Positions 47,251-55,290 of a stretch of 64,000 bases of DNA are shown piece by piece. The notes under the pieces were generated by a model. The model was not told the DNA's origin. It saw only the letters and a list, made by a program, of their open reading frames with translations, and made no database searches. This stretch comes from Agaribacillus sp965228415 (lineage in GTDB: Bacteria > Bacteroidota > Bacteroidia > Cytophagales > Cyclobacteriaceae), in contig OZ245814.1 in NCBI GenBank assembly GCA_965228415.1, forward strand, positions 6,138,001 through 6,202,000, read 5' to 3'. How positions within the stretch are numbered: position 1 is the stretch's first letter; every line of letters begins with the position of its first letter. The translations under genes were made by a program, and so were the position numbers.

Positions 47251-47667
47251 ATGAAACAAACGATTTTAATCTTTGGTGGCCTGTCTATAGCTATTTTGAT
47301 CCTGTTTCAGATCAGCAAACTATCGCTTCTACATTTTCAGGGGGATAATGATTTTTTTGTTGTCATCCTGGGGGTGTTGTTCATTGCCATTGGCTTTGTT
47401 TTAAACCGATTTTTACACAAAAAAGACAAAGAGGATTCCACAACGCGGTCCATTAACGAAGATCAACTTAAAAAGACCAATTTAAGCAAGCAGGAATATA
47501 AAATTCTGACCTTAATGGCGCAGGGGCTTTCCAACATGGAGATTGCCGAAGACCTGTTCATTTCAGAAAATACAGTCAAAACACATGTCTCCAAAATTCT
47601 CCTTAAACTGAATGCCAGGAGGAGAACGCAAGCTATCCGGATCGGAAGGGATCTGAATATCATTTGA
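47251..47667 (+). CDS. Membrane-anchored LuxR-type regulator
   Basis: A 138-residue protein with two membrane helices at the N-terminus (residues about 5-22 and 33-55) and a cytoplasmic LuxR/FixJ-type helix-turn-helix: 'LSKQEYKILTLMAQGLSNMEIAEDLFISENTVKTHVSKILLKLNARRRTQAIRIG'. There is no receiver or sensor domain, so the membrane part must do the sensing or only tether the DNA-binding part. A DUF4199 membrane protein gene follows 128 bases later on the same strand, a pairing seen in other Bacteroidota. Target genes are unknown. Confidence 0.85.
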   Translation: MKQTILIFGGLSIAILILFQISKLSLLHFQGDNDFFVVILGVLFIAIGFVLNRFLHKKDKEDSTTRSINEDQLKKTNLSKQEYKILTLMAQGLSNMEIAEDLFISENTVKTHVSKILLKLNARRRTQAIRIGRDLNII

Positions 47668-47795
47668 TAATCATTGTTTTTAGACTCCTACTTTAGTATG
47701 AATTATCGGGTTGTTATCAAAATCATACTTTCGCATGATGTTTTTCTATCGCCTGTGATTTAGTATTGACCCATGTTTCAACAAAATTCTATACA

Positions 47796-48302
47796 ATGAA
47801 AAGATTTGTAATTCGCTACGGCCTGATCGGGGGCTGTATTTTGATAGCATTAGGGTTATTTAACTGGTTTTTTATTGCCAGACCGCTTGGTTACCAGGCC
47901 TCAGAGTTTTTCGGCTATCTTTCAATGGTTGTTGCCCTGCTATGCATACCATTGGGTATTATGTATTTTAGGAATAAATTGAATAATGGCAGTGTTTCTT
48001 TTAATCAGGCTTTTAAAATAGGCCTGGGTATCACCGCGATAACCTCGGTCGTGATGTTTTTTCATAGCATGCTGTTTTTTATAATTGCCGGCGACGATTT
48101 CCTGGAGTGGTCAAAAACCGGGTTGACGGCTACCGAATTGGAAGAGCGGCAAGCACAATTAGATGCGCTGCCTGATTTTGTGATGAGCCCGTGGTTTCAG
48201 GGGGTGTTAATGGCTTTGACGGTGTTTTTGATAGGTGTTATTATCAGTTTGGTCAGTTCCTTTATTTTGAAACAATCTGACGCCGAGGCTGTCGATAGTT
48301 GA
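47796..48302 (+). CDS. DUF4199 family membrane protein
   Basis: A 168-residue protein from ATG 47796 (MKRFVIRYG); an in-frame TTG 30 bases upstream gives a longer but less typical N-terminus. Four membrane helices are visible: residues about 8-26, 34-52, 72-95 and 135-158. The polar stretch 'DDFLEWSKTGLTATELEERQAQLDALPDF' between helices 3 and 4 is characteristic of DUF4199. The function is unknown. Together with the membrane LuxR protein just upstream it may form a small membrane-stress sensing pair. Confidence 0.8.
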   Translation: MKRFVIRYGLIGGCILIALGLFNWFFIARPLGYQASEFFGYLSMVVALLCIPLGIMYFRNKLNNGSVSFNQAFKIGLGITAITSVVMFFHSMLFFIIAGDDFLEWSKTGLTATELEERQAQLDALPDFVMSPWFQGVLMALTVFLIGVIISLVSSFILKQSDAEAVDS

Positions 48303-48602
48303 TTTATGGTAAACCAACTATAGAAAACGACGTTTTGCATGGGTATTATTTTTCGAAGTCAATAAAGCTATTTTAAGGGCTTCCTGAAAATTGTTTTTGT
48401 ATAAAAAACTTCATTTTTGGAAGAAAAAGGCATCTTTGCTATATCCTTTTAAATTCAAACTCCCAAAACCAATACTCAAAGCTCATTGATAAATTTCGGT
48501 TTATTATGTTTTATTTCTGTATTGGAGCAAATAGGAGCATTATTCTTAACACAAACAAGTTGTGTGTCGTTATAAAGAGAGCTCCCCTTAGAAATAAGCA
48601 CT
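48303..48602. other. Intergenic region upstream of the AraC gene
   Basis: Three hundred AT-rich bases without a reading frame of note. A small hairpin AAAAC-GAC-GTTTT is near 48323-48335, downstream of the DUF4199 gene, and might be a weak terminator. Nothing else is recognised. Confidence 0.35.
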
Positions 48603-49400
48603 TTGAAATTAGAATTTTATAATATAATTCCTGAGTTACGACCTTTTATTAAGGCGATAAGCTCTATTGAAAATCCTGGCGATTCAACTTCACCATGTAC
48701 ATTCAGGGTTTTACCCGATACCTGTGTTGAAATTTTCTTCGCATACCACGGTGAGACGATAGCAAAAATTAAAACAAAAACACAATTTGACAGCGCAAAA
48801 AGTTTTGTCACAAGCCGTATGAGCACGTATATGGATGTGCAAGTACCCCAAAATTCCAGCTCAATTGCAGTATGTTTTTATCCCGGTGCAGCATTCCGGT
48901 TTTTCGACCTTCCAATGAAGGAACTTACCGATAATAATATTTTACTATTTGATTTATGGGGAGACAAAATATATGAACTGGAGGATAATATTTCTCTCTA
49001 CAGCAACCAGATGGAGCGAGTATCAGCTATCCAAAAGTCTTTGTTGAATTTTATGCAACGAGAGCCTGCCAATAAAAGCGCCTATGAATATTGTTTTTCG
49101 AAAATAAATTTGTTCAAGGGACGGATGCCCATAAAAATATTATCGAAGATGACGAACATTAGTCAACGACAATTAAGCAGGCAATTCAATAACTTTTTGG
49201 GATTATCGCCAAAGGAGTATTCCAGAATCAAAAGGTTCCTATTTACATTGGACAACATCAAAAAATATCCTTTTTATTCCCTAACACAAATTGCTTATGA
49301 AAGTGGTTATTTTGATCAAGCTCATTTCATCCACGATTGTAAGGAATTTGCCGGAATAACCCCAAGGGAGCTTGTTTGCTCCAAAGCCGTCATTTACTGA
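48603..49400 (+). CDS. AraC-family transcriptional regulator
   Basis: A 265-residue regulator. The N-terminal part ('YNIIPELRPFIKAISSIE', 'CTFRVLPDTCVEIFFAYHG', 'PGAAFRFFDLPMKELTDN') resembles the DUF6597 ligand-binding domain. The C-terminal ~100 residues contain the two AraC helix-turn-helix motifs, with 'ISQRQLSRQFNNFLGLSPKEYSRIKRF' and 'LTQIAYESGYFDQAHFIHDCKEFAGITPREL'. The start appears to be TTG 48603, because no in-frame ATG lies near and the family begins with such a 'M.L.....ELRPFI' stretch. The DHFR-like gene starts 59 bases after the stop and is probably linked to it. Confidence 0.85.
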   Translation: MKLEFYNIIPELRPFIKAISSIENPGDSTSPCTFRVLPDTCVEIFFAYHGETIAKIKTKTQFDSAKSFVTSRMSTYMDVQVPQNSSSIAVCFYPGAAFRFFDLPMKELTDNNILLFDLWGDKIYELEDNISLYSNQMERVSAIQKSLLNFMQREPANKSAYEYCFSKINLFKGRMPIKILSKMTNISQRQLSRQFNNFLGLSPKEYSRIKRFLFTLDNIKKYPFYSLTQIAYESGYFDQAHFIHDCKEFAGITPRELVCSKAVIY

Positions 49401-49459
49401 ATGTCCGTTTTTTACAATTTCAAATGATTGTAGATAAATATTTTTGCCCCTGGAAATCA

Positions 49460-49990
49460 ATGATTATGAGAAAAGTTATTTTGGGGCTTGCAGTAAGTCT
49501 TGACGGTTTTATTGAAGGCCCAAACGGTGAATACGATTGGTGTTTTACCGATCAGGACTATGGCATGACGGAGTTCTTCAAACGTATTGACAGTGTGTTT
49601 ATTGGTCGGAAATCCTACGAACTAACCTTGACTATGGGAAATGGTGCGATGCCCGGTTTCTCTAAGCTGACAGCGTATATTTTTTCCACCACATTAAAAG
49701 CGGTAAAGCTGGGAAATATTCTTGTAAAGGGAGATATAGAAGCAGAAGTGAAGCGGATAAAAAAAGAGCCCGGCCAAGACATCTGGCTGTTTGGTGGTGC
49801 AAATCTCACTGCTTCTCTTTTAAACCTTAACCTTATTGATGAAATAGGATTGGTCATCCATCCAATTATTCTTGGCGGTGGAAAACCATTATTCCAGGAT
49901 GTATTCAAAAGAGTTGAACTTAAACTTATTGACACAAAAACGTATTCAACAGGACTGGTCTCTATAACCTACTCATTAGGACAAAGATAA
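49460..49990 (+). CDS. Dihydrofolate reductase-family (RibD C-terminal-like) protein
   Basis: A 176-residue protein from ATG 49460 (or 49466, MRKVILGLAVSLDGFIEG). The fold of the RibD C-terminal/DHFR-like family is visible: 'LGLAVSLDGFIEGPNGEYDW' at the start, 'IFIGRKSYEL'-type text ('VFIGRKSYELTLTMG'), 'DIWLFGGANLTASLLNLNLIDEIGLVIHPIILGGGKPLF' for the nucleotide site. These proteins are NADPH-dependent reductases of unknown small substrates and are often found beside AraC or MarR regulators. They are not essential folate enzymes. It converges with the T9SS protein gene downstream. Confidence 0.85.
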   Translation: MIMRKVILGLAVSLDGFIEGPNGEYDWCFTDQDYGMTEFFKRIDSVFIGRKSYELTLTMGNGAMPGFSKLTAYIFSTTLKAVKLGNILVKGDIEAEVKRIKKEPGQDIWLFGGANLTASLLNLNLIDEIGLVIHPIILGGGKPLFQDVFKRVELKLIDTKTYSTGLVSITYSLGQR

Positions 49991-50026
49991 AAAAGCTCTG
50001 ATCACACCCATAGACAACAACCGGAT

Positions 50027-52000
50027 CTATTGTTTTAGCAACCACCTTGATTGTACTTTGTCTTTCATAATGAATTGCAATACATAAACCCCACGGGGTA
50101 AATGTGTGAGATTTAAGCGTGTTTCGTCGGTTATGGTATGAAACCCTATTTTTTTGCCCCTGGAATCCAGAATGTTCAGGTCAACGGGCTTTCTGCCCAC
50201 ATTGACCTGAATGTTTCCGGATCTCACAGGATTTGGGTAAACTGTCACTTCATCTTCTACCAGGTCATTTGGCAAATTGGTAATTGTACCGCCTTCTACT
50301 TCTGCCTCCAGGTTATTGATGCAGCCATTATTATCACGTACGATCACATGGTATATCCCCGCCGGCAAGCCGGTCAAATCCTCACTGTCATCAAAATCTC
50401 CGGTCCCATCATTATCCCAATCATATTCATACGGAGCATCACCACCGGAAACCGTCAGATCGATAGTACCATCATCCCCTGACATTTCATTTGTTATTGT
50501 TACCGCTAAGTCTAAATTATCAGTAATGTTGATGGTGATGCTTTTGCATTCGAACGGCGTGCCGCATCGGTCTCCGTTGCGTACAAAGTAAGTGGTCGTA
50601 ACGTCAGGTGTGAAGTCTACAGAGGCACCTGTGGCCAGGAGCGGACCGCCACAATTTCCGGCATGCCAGAACCAGGTGGTTCCCTCTACACCATCTCCGG
50701 AAATAGAAAGCGTTATGCTTTGACCTGCACAGATATCTGTTGATGTACTTTCAATATCAGGAACAGCTACCTCAGAACAGGCTTTAAAGGCAAAAGCCTT
50801 TTCTTCACCCAATATAAGCGCGCGATTGCCTTCCATGGCTACACGTGTCCCAAATTTGTCAAATGGATCTCTATTCGAAGGTGTTATTTTCTGGGTAACA
50901 CCCCAGGCACCACCAGCGGACCTTTCCAGCACATAGGCAACACCGGCAAATGGTTTAAAATCACCACCATCTGCATCAAGCCCTTCCTGATTGGCACCCA
51001 CAATGGCTGTTTCATTCCAGATATCTACGCTAAAGCCAAATTGCCCGTTGGGTATCCGATTCGGGGAGACAATCTTTTGTAATCCCCATGTTGCACCACT
51101 GAAAACACCTACAATACCAGGGTGCAGCAATCCATCATCCAATGCATCCACATCATCGGCGCCAGCTTCATCCAAGGCATGAGCTTCTAACCCTGTTATG
51201 ACTGTCGTACCGGAAATGGCCACACTCGAACCGAACTTATCACCTGGTTGTAAAAAAGGAAAATCAAGTGTACTCTCCAAATTACCTGTCGTAGCTGAAT
51301 AAACATACACTGCTCCGATAGAGAGGTCTCCATCAGGGTGATCTGTGTTTGGGGCGCCAATGACGCAAAGGTTTTCAGAGATATCCACATCGGCTCCAAA
51401 AGAACCGTTATCTGTAGATGGAGCTGCTATTTCCTTAACTTCTGTCCAGCTTCCGGTTGTACCATCTCTTGCATATAAATAAGCTGCCCCCGGAGTTTCT
51501 GTATCTGATAATCTTCTAAAAGGCGCACCTACAATGAGTTTGTCTTCATGGATGGCGATGGAACGTCCATAATTATCGTCATTTTGAAAAATACCCGGCG
51601 CCAGTTTTTGTACTTCTACCCACTGGTTCCCGTCATACTCAAAGACATATGCTGTTTCCCGGGCCTCCGTCCCGACTACAGCAACTCCTTCTGCAGAAAT
51701 TGCTACGGCAACGCCAAACCCATCCGTTGAACTTCGGTCAGAGGCGACGATTTTTTGGACTAGGTTCCAGTTGTTATTGCCATCCCACTCATAGATAAAC
51801 GCAGCTCCGGCGCGGAGCAAATTGTTGTCGTTGTTTGCATCGGTATTGTTGTTTTTGTCTCCGACAATTGCATAATTACCTCCTATATCGACAGCAAATG
51901 CATCGTCATCTACAAGCTGTGGTACCTCTGTCCAATCCTGACCAAAGCATGTCAGGTTGGCCATTATAGAAATCATAAAAATCAGTCCTTTGCGCATCAT
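50027..52000 (-). CDS. Secreted FG-GAP repeat protein with Ig/SprB domains and T9SS sorting domain
   Basis: A 657-residue protein with a signal peptide (ends near 'LTCFGQ'). Residues about 25-400 hold six or seven FG-GAP-like blades ('DAFAVDIGGNYAIVGDKN', 'FGVAVAISAEGVAVVGTEA', 'FGSSVAISGTTVITGLEA'), likely an integrin-like propeller. Then come an Ig-like domain ('CAGQSITLSISGDG'), a SprB-type repeat ('GGDAPYEYDWDNDGTGDFDDSEDLTGLPAGIYHVIVRDNNGC') and a type A sorting domain ('VYPNPVRSGNIQVNV', 'LPRGVYVLQF'). It is a surface or secreted adhesin-like protein. Role unknown. Confidence 0.82.
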   Translation of the reverse strand: MMRKGLIFMISIMANLTCFGQDWTEVPQLVDDDAFAVDIGGNYAIVGDKNNNTDANNDNNLLRAGAAFIYEWDGNNNWNLVQKIVASDRSSTDGFGVAVAISAEGVAVVGTEARETAYVFEYDGNQWVEVQKLAPGIFQNDDNYGRSIAIHEDKLIVGAPFRRLSDTETPGAAYLYARDGTTGSWTEVKEIAAPSTDNGSFGADVDISENLCVIGAPNTDHPDGDLSIGAVYVYSATTGNLESTLDFPFLQPGDKFGSSVAISGTTVITGLEAHALDEAGADDVDALDDGLLHPGIVGVFSGATWGLQKIVSPNRIPNGQFGFSVDIWNETAIVGANQEGLDADGGDFKPFAGVAYVLERSAGGAWGVTQKITPSNRDPFDKFGTRVAMEGNRALILGEEKAFAFKACSEVAVPDIESTSTDICAGQSITLSISGDGVEGTTWFWHAGNCGGPLLATGASVDFTPDVTTTYFVRNGDRCGTPFECKSITINITDNLDLAVTITNEMSGDDGTIDLTVSGGDAPYEYDWDNDGTGDFDDSEDLTGLPAGIYHVIVRDNNGCINNLEAEVEGGTITNLPNDLVEDEVTVYPNPVRSGNIQVNVGRKPVDLNILDSRGKKIGFHTITDETRLNLTHLPRGVYVLQFIMKDKVQSRWLLKQ

Positions 52001-52559
52001 ACCGGTTAAGTTAACCAGTACTAAGCATTATAAGCAGCCTGATTTGATAGGAGACACAAGTGAGTTGATAACACAATGATTTGAGTTAATATTTAGAAAG
52101 AGGTTGAAAATAGTATTAAGACTAGCAGGTATATTTGAACAGACAAATCTTGCCAAACCAACTTGGTGTTGAATTTTCTACACGCATATATCTGATTTGG
52201 AAACCAAACAAAGCATTTGAAATGCAAATAAATAAGTCTGTTTCCTGAGAGTTGCCTTACAGCCAGATCTTCGCAAATATCTGCTTTACCTGAAAGCCGT
52301 CTTTCAATGAGGAAAAAGTCCGGTAAAATGATCAATTACTGAAACATTCTATATTAGTATCTAAATAATAAGCAGAATTTGGCAATAAGTATTGAAAGCT
52401 TGATTTGATCGTGCCTATCAATTTATGTTCAATAAAGTTGATTATCAATATCTTGGAAATACCCAATCCTGGGTATTTAAAGGATCATTTGCGTACCGGG
52501 TAATGCACCTTTGATTTGGTATTTCGAAAAAAGGATTTTTTAACGTTATTTTTACAGCC
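52001..52559. other. Intergenic region containing repeat copy 3
   Basis: A 559-base gap between the T9SS protein and greB, whose promoters both face into it. Positions 52165-52297 are dispersed repeat copy 3. The remainder is AT-rich with no recognisable gene, and a short minus-strand frame here is explained by the repeat. Confidence 0.5.
52165..52297 (+). repeat. Dispersed palindromic repeat, copy 3
   Basis: Nearly identical (by eye about 85-90%) to copy 4 at 54803-54940 and in the same orientation. Both run from GAATTTTCTACAC through CATATATCTG, GGAAACCAA, the odd palindrome GCATTTGAAATGC, CTGTTTCCTGA, AGTTGC and AGCCAGATCTTCGCAAA to TGAAAGC. The first 75 bases match copies 1 and 2 on the opposite strand. 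Confidence 0.75.
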
Positions 52560-53033
52560 ATGAAAACACCGATGATCACCCCGGAAGGATTAGAAAAGTT
52601 AAAAGCAGAGTTAGAGCACCTTTGGCGAGTAGAAAGGCCCGAAACCACCAGGAACGTCGAATGGGCAGCCAGCTTAGGTGATCGATCGGAAAATGCGGAT
52701 TACCACTACAATAAAAAAAGACTCAGGGAAATCGACCGGCGACTACTATATCTGCGCAAGTGCATTGACAACTTTAAAGTGGTGCATTACGATCCCTACC
52801 AGGAAGGTAAAGTGATGTTTGGTGCCTGGGTTGAAATTGAAAATGGCACTGGTCTTAGAAAACGCCTTCGTATCGTAGGTTATGAAGAAATTATTGGCGC
52901 GAAAGATTACATCTCCATTGATTCTCCAATGGCGCAGGCACTTTTAAAAAAACAGGTAGGAGATGAAGTTATTGTAAAGACACCTGCCTCTCAATTTAAG
53001 TGGCGCATTAACAAAATTGAATATCAGAAATAG
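52560..53033 (+). CDS. greB: Transcription elongation factor GreB-type
   Basis: A 157-residue protein with the Gre layout: an N-terminal coiled coil ('TPEGLEKLKAELEHLWRVERPETTRNVEWAASLGDRSENADYHYNKKRLREIDRRLLYLRKCI' in part), with the tip acidic pair in 'GDRSENADY', and a C-terminal FKBP-like domain ('FGAWVEIENG', 'ISIDSPMAQALLKKQVGDEVIVKTP'). It rescues backtracked RNA polymerase by stimulating transcript cleavage. It is of GreB rather than GreA type because of the basic coiled coil. It stands alone with its own promoter region. Confidence 0.92.
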   Translation: MKTPMITPEGLEKLKAELEHLWRVERPETTRNVEWAASLGDRSENADYHYNKKRLREIDRRLLYLRKCIDNFKVVHYDPYQEGKVMFGAWVEIENGTGLRKRLRIVGYEEIIGAKDYISIDSPMAQALLKKQVGDEVIVKTPASQFKWRINKIEYQK

Positions 53034-53196
53034 ATTCATGATGCTTCCAACGTCACTACAGCAGGTCCCGATATTTACGTTTTTGGAAAAACGACGGTTT
53101 AATGAAACTTTTATTCTTTTGCCTTTTGTGTGATTACTAAAAGCGTGGAGTTATCCTTTAAATGGAGGCTCCGGCGTTGGTGATTGGGTTAACATT

Positions 53197-53685
53197 TCAT
53201 TGTATGGTCTTTACAATGAAAACCGAACCTATACATAAAGCTAAAAATTCCATACTCCCAACCATATAATAACCAAACCAACCCGTTTGAAATGCAATAC
53301 CTTGTAATATCCCAACAACAATCAATGGAACTAGCCATTTCTTTTGCTTTTGTATAATTATATCTATTATTATACCAATATATATAGCTATTGATGCAAA
53401 AAAATTATGTAGCGTAATGTATTCAATAAAATAAGAACTAAATGTCGCCAAAGATATAAAGCCTATGCCAACAAACCATTTATTGTAAAGAAGCCAACAA
53501 CCTATTACCAATAAAAAAAATGTATAGAAATAAACTCTACTTGCATCCATTCCCATTATGGCAGAATAAGAGGCTTTACTTTGCCATAGTAAATCCACAA
53601 ATCCAGTAGTAATAAACCCAAACAACAAACAACCTACTACCAGTTTATTAATAGAATATTTTTTAAAAATTTTATTGTTTCCCAT
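53197..53685 (-). CDS. Hypothetical membrane protein, cassette-like
   Basis: A 162-residue protein with about five hydrophobic helices and a very AT-rich coding sequence compared with the neighbours. I recognise no family; 'LLFGFITTGFVDLLWQSKASYS' and 'FASIAIYIGIIIDIIIQKQKKWLVPLIVV' are its main features. It is short, orphaned, and lies just downstream (minus strand) of an inverted-repeat structure that resembles an integron recombination site. Low G+C and lack of relatives nearby suggest it was acquired by transfer. Confidence 0.6.
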   Translation of the reverse strand: MGNNKIFKKYSINKLVVGCLLFGFITTGFVDLLWQSKASYSAIMGMDASRVYFYTFFLLVIGCWLLYNKWFVGIGFISLATFSSYFIEYITLHNFFASIAIYIGIIIDIIIQKQKKWLVPLIVVGILQGIAFQTGWFGYYMVGSMEFLALCIGSVFIVKTIQ

Positions 53686-53762
53686 AAAACGGCCATTAAT
53701 AATATTAATTGATTCTTCTTACTAAAAGTCATTTCCCAGCACCGAATGAATGAAGAAATTAA

Positions 53763-53927
53763 GCACAACGGTCTTGTATAAGAATAGTAGGGCTGAAAAC
53801 AAACGCTATCTATTCGGATGAAACACAAGCTGAATTTTAAATTTTTCTTGTTATATTTTTTTACTCAATAAGCCAAATTTAAAAATTTGGCAACTAATTG
53901 CCCTATTGTTTTTATACGTTGTTATGC
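53763..53927 (-). repeat. attC-like inverted-repeat structure
   Basis: Arm one, 53763-53793, reads GCACAACG...GTATAAGAATAGTAGGGC. Arm two, 53900-53927, is its imperfect inverse: on the other strand GCATAACAACGTATAAAAAC followed by AATAGGGC. Inside is a perfect hairpin GCCAAATTT-AA-AAATTTGGC at 53872-53891. The ends GTTGTGC and GCATAAC are like the R'' and R' core boxes of integron attC sites (GTTRRRY/RYYYAAC) with one deviation each. The site lies between two orphan genes in the same orientation, as in a cassette array. Confidence 0.5.
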
Positions 53928-53962
53928 GCTGGCCAATTCGAAATCTTTCCGTTCAAATTCGT

Positions 53963-54523
53963 TTATTTTTTGGTGGTTATTTTTCCACAAATTATTCCAT
54001 ATCCATTAATTTTATAAATCAAATCTTGATTTTCTAATTCAAATCCTGCTCGTAGCGTACCATTTACTCCATCATTAAAAATTGCTACCGTATAAAAAAG
54101 ATGCGAGTCATTTGGGGTAATCTTTTTAATCAATTCGGACGGTTTATAAATATTTTCATCCAAAAATGATTTTAAATCCAAACCGTAATTGAACAAAGGT
54201 TCTTTTTCAAGTGTCATTTCTTCCATTGGCAAATACAGATTGAAGTATTCGTTTGGCCAAAAAGGTATAATAAGTGAATCAGCCGAAAAATCTATTTTAA
54301 CCTCCAAGTCATTATCAGTTTCATTAGTTATACAAGTCCAAAATACCAGGTAACTATAGCTTTTGCCATTTGGCGATATATATTCCATTCCGCCTTTTGG
54401 ATAGCTATTCTGTATAGTTATACCTTTATTAAGTAAATCATCGTACCTAAACTCGGTATGGAACTTTTGTCCCATTATTGTGAATGAAGACAAGACTATT
54501 GTAAAAAATATGAGTAATTTCAT
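53963..54523 (-). CDS. Hypothetical secreted protein, cassette-like
   Basis: A 186-residue protein with a signal peptide (MKLLIFFTIVLSSFTIMG). The mature part is soluble and mostly beta-rich, with 'FWTCITNETDNDLEVKIDFSADSLIIPFWPNEYFNLYLP' and 'LFYTVAIFNDGVNGTLRAGFELENQDLIYKINGYG'. I do not recognise the family. The coding sequence is AT-rich. It is flanked on its 5' side by GCGCACAAC (54547-54555) and on its 3' side by the attC-like structure, so gene plus site resemble one integron cassette. Confidence 0.6.
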   Translation of the reverse strand: MKLLIFFTIVLSSFTIMGQKFHTEFRYDDLLNKGITIQNSYPKGGMEYISPNGKSYSYLVFWTCITNETDNDLEVKIDFSADSLIIPFWPNEYFNLYLPMEEMTLEKEPLFNYGLDLKSFLDENIYKPSELIKKITPNDSHLFYTVAIFNDGVNGTLRAGFELENQDLIYKINGYGIICGKITTKK

Positions 54524-54802
54524 TAGTCTATTTCTTTTTTTGGCTTGCGCACAACTACTGGATATATGGCAAAGGTCACATTACCCATCTGATTTGGAAT
54601 AAAAATAGTACTTTTCCACTTTAACTCAATATATTCACTGTATTATGTCCATGCCCGATTAAAAGGTTTAGCAAGCATACCATTGAAAGTTATTCATCTA
54701 TCGTAAAGATGGCCAACTGGCTGCAATTTGAGAAGGCAAATTGAACTGTTAGTATAGAATTTTGTTGTTAAAGCCTCTTTAATATTCGTTAAGAATACCA
54801 CG

Positions 54803-54940
54803 ACCGGGTGTAGAATTTTCTACACTCATATATCTGTTTTGGAAACCAATCAAAGCATTTGAAATGCGAATAAGTAAGCCTGTTTCCTGATAGTTGCATT
54901 GTAGCCAGATCTTCGCAAAGATCCGCTTTGTCCTGAAAGC
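54803..54940 (+). repeat. Dispersed palindromic repeat, copy 4
   Basis: The best preserved copy. It begins ACCGGGTGTAGAATTTTCTA then CAC, whose GTGTAGAA/TTCTACAC arms form a hairpin with a 2-base loop. The odd palindrome GCATTTGAAATGC and a further short hairpin GATCTT-CGCA-AAGATC follow. The same order is in copy 3, 2.6 kb to the left. No coding capacity. Confidence 0.75.
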
Positions 54941-54989
54941 AGACTATTTACAATAAAGTATCATTAAACCCTCCTTCATTTTAATCATT

Positions 54990-55013
54990 TATTGTACAAT
55001 TAGTTGTACAATA
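54990..55013. promoter_or_regulatory. YefM-type operator, paired TGTACA cores
   Basis: TATTGTACAA, TTAG and TTGTACAATA form a perfect inverted repeat, and each TTGTACAA half is itself a palindrome. The TGTACA core is the hexamer that E. coli YefM/YoeB recognises. A possible leaderless promoter follows: GTTG (55003-55006), a 20-base spacer, then TATATCTG (55027-55034), only 4 bases before the yefM start. Confidence 0.75.
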
Positions 55014-55038
55014 AAATATTTATAACTATATCTGTTTT

Positions 55039-55290
55039 ATGGAAATAACCACGTATTCAAATTTTCGCCGGAACCTTAAGTCCTTTTTGGATATGGTTTT
55101 GAAGACGCGGTCTCCCTTGTTTGTTTCATGCTCTAAAGGCGAAGACGTGGTAATACTTTCTAAATCGGACTATGAAAGTATGCAGGAAACGCTTTATTTA
55201 TTGGGTAGTTCTAAAAATGCAGGGAGGCTCTTTAAGGGTATTGAGGAATTTAAAAAGGGAAAGAGCATTAAAAGAGAACTACTTGATTGA
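55039..55290 (+). CDS. yefM: YefM/Phd-family antitoxin
   Basis: An 83-residue antitoxin. The Phd/YefM DNA-binding domain is 'MEITTYSNFRRNLKSFLDMVLKTRSPLFVSC' in part, with 'GEDVVILSKSDYESMQETLYLLGS' completing it. The C-terminal 30 residues ('NAGRLFKGIEEFKKGKSIKRELLD') are the flexible toxin-binding tail. It neutralises YoeB by covering its active site and, with it, represses the operon at the TGTACA-type operator just upstream. The stop TGA overlaps the toxin start (TGATG), the usual arrangement for coupled translation. Confidence 0.92.
   Translation: MEITTYSNFRRNLKSFLDMVLKTRSPLFVSCSKGEDVVILSKSDYESMQETLYLLGSSKNAGRLFKGIEEFKKGKSIKRELLD

Larger units (their letters stand above)
54524..55038. 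other. Gene-free region with attC-like half site, repeat copy 4 and yefM control region
   Basis: About 515 bases. Its left end holds the GCGCACAAC half-site at 54547-54555, its centre-right repeat copy 4 (54803-54940), and its right end the yefM operator (54990-55013). The part 54580-54800 shows nothing recognisable. Confidence 0.5.

Noticed and set aside
52093..52335. An 80-codon minus-strand open frame
   Set aside because: It lies mostly within repeat copy 3; the matching copy 4 is not open in the same way, so it is not a gene.
53110..53215. A short plus-strand stretch reading like a protein end (AWSYPLNGGSGVGDWVN and onward)
   Set aside because: Only about 33 codons without a start, overlapping the end of the membrane protein gene on the other strand; too short to call a remnant.
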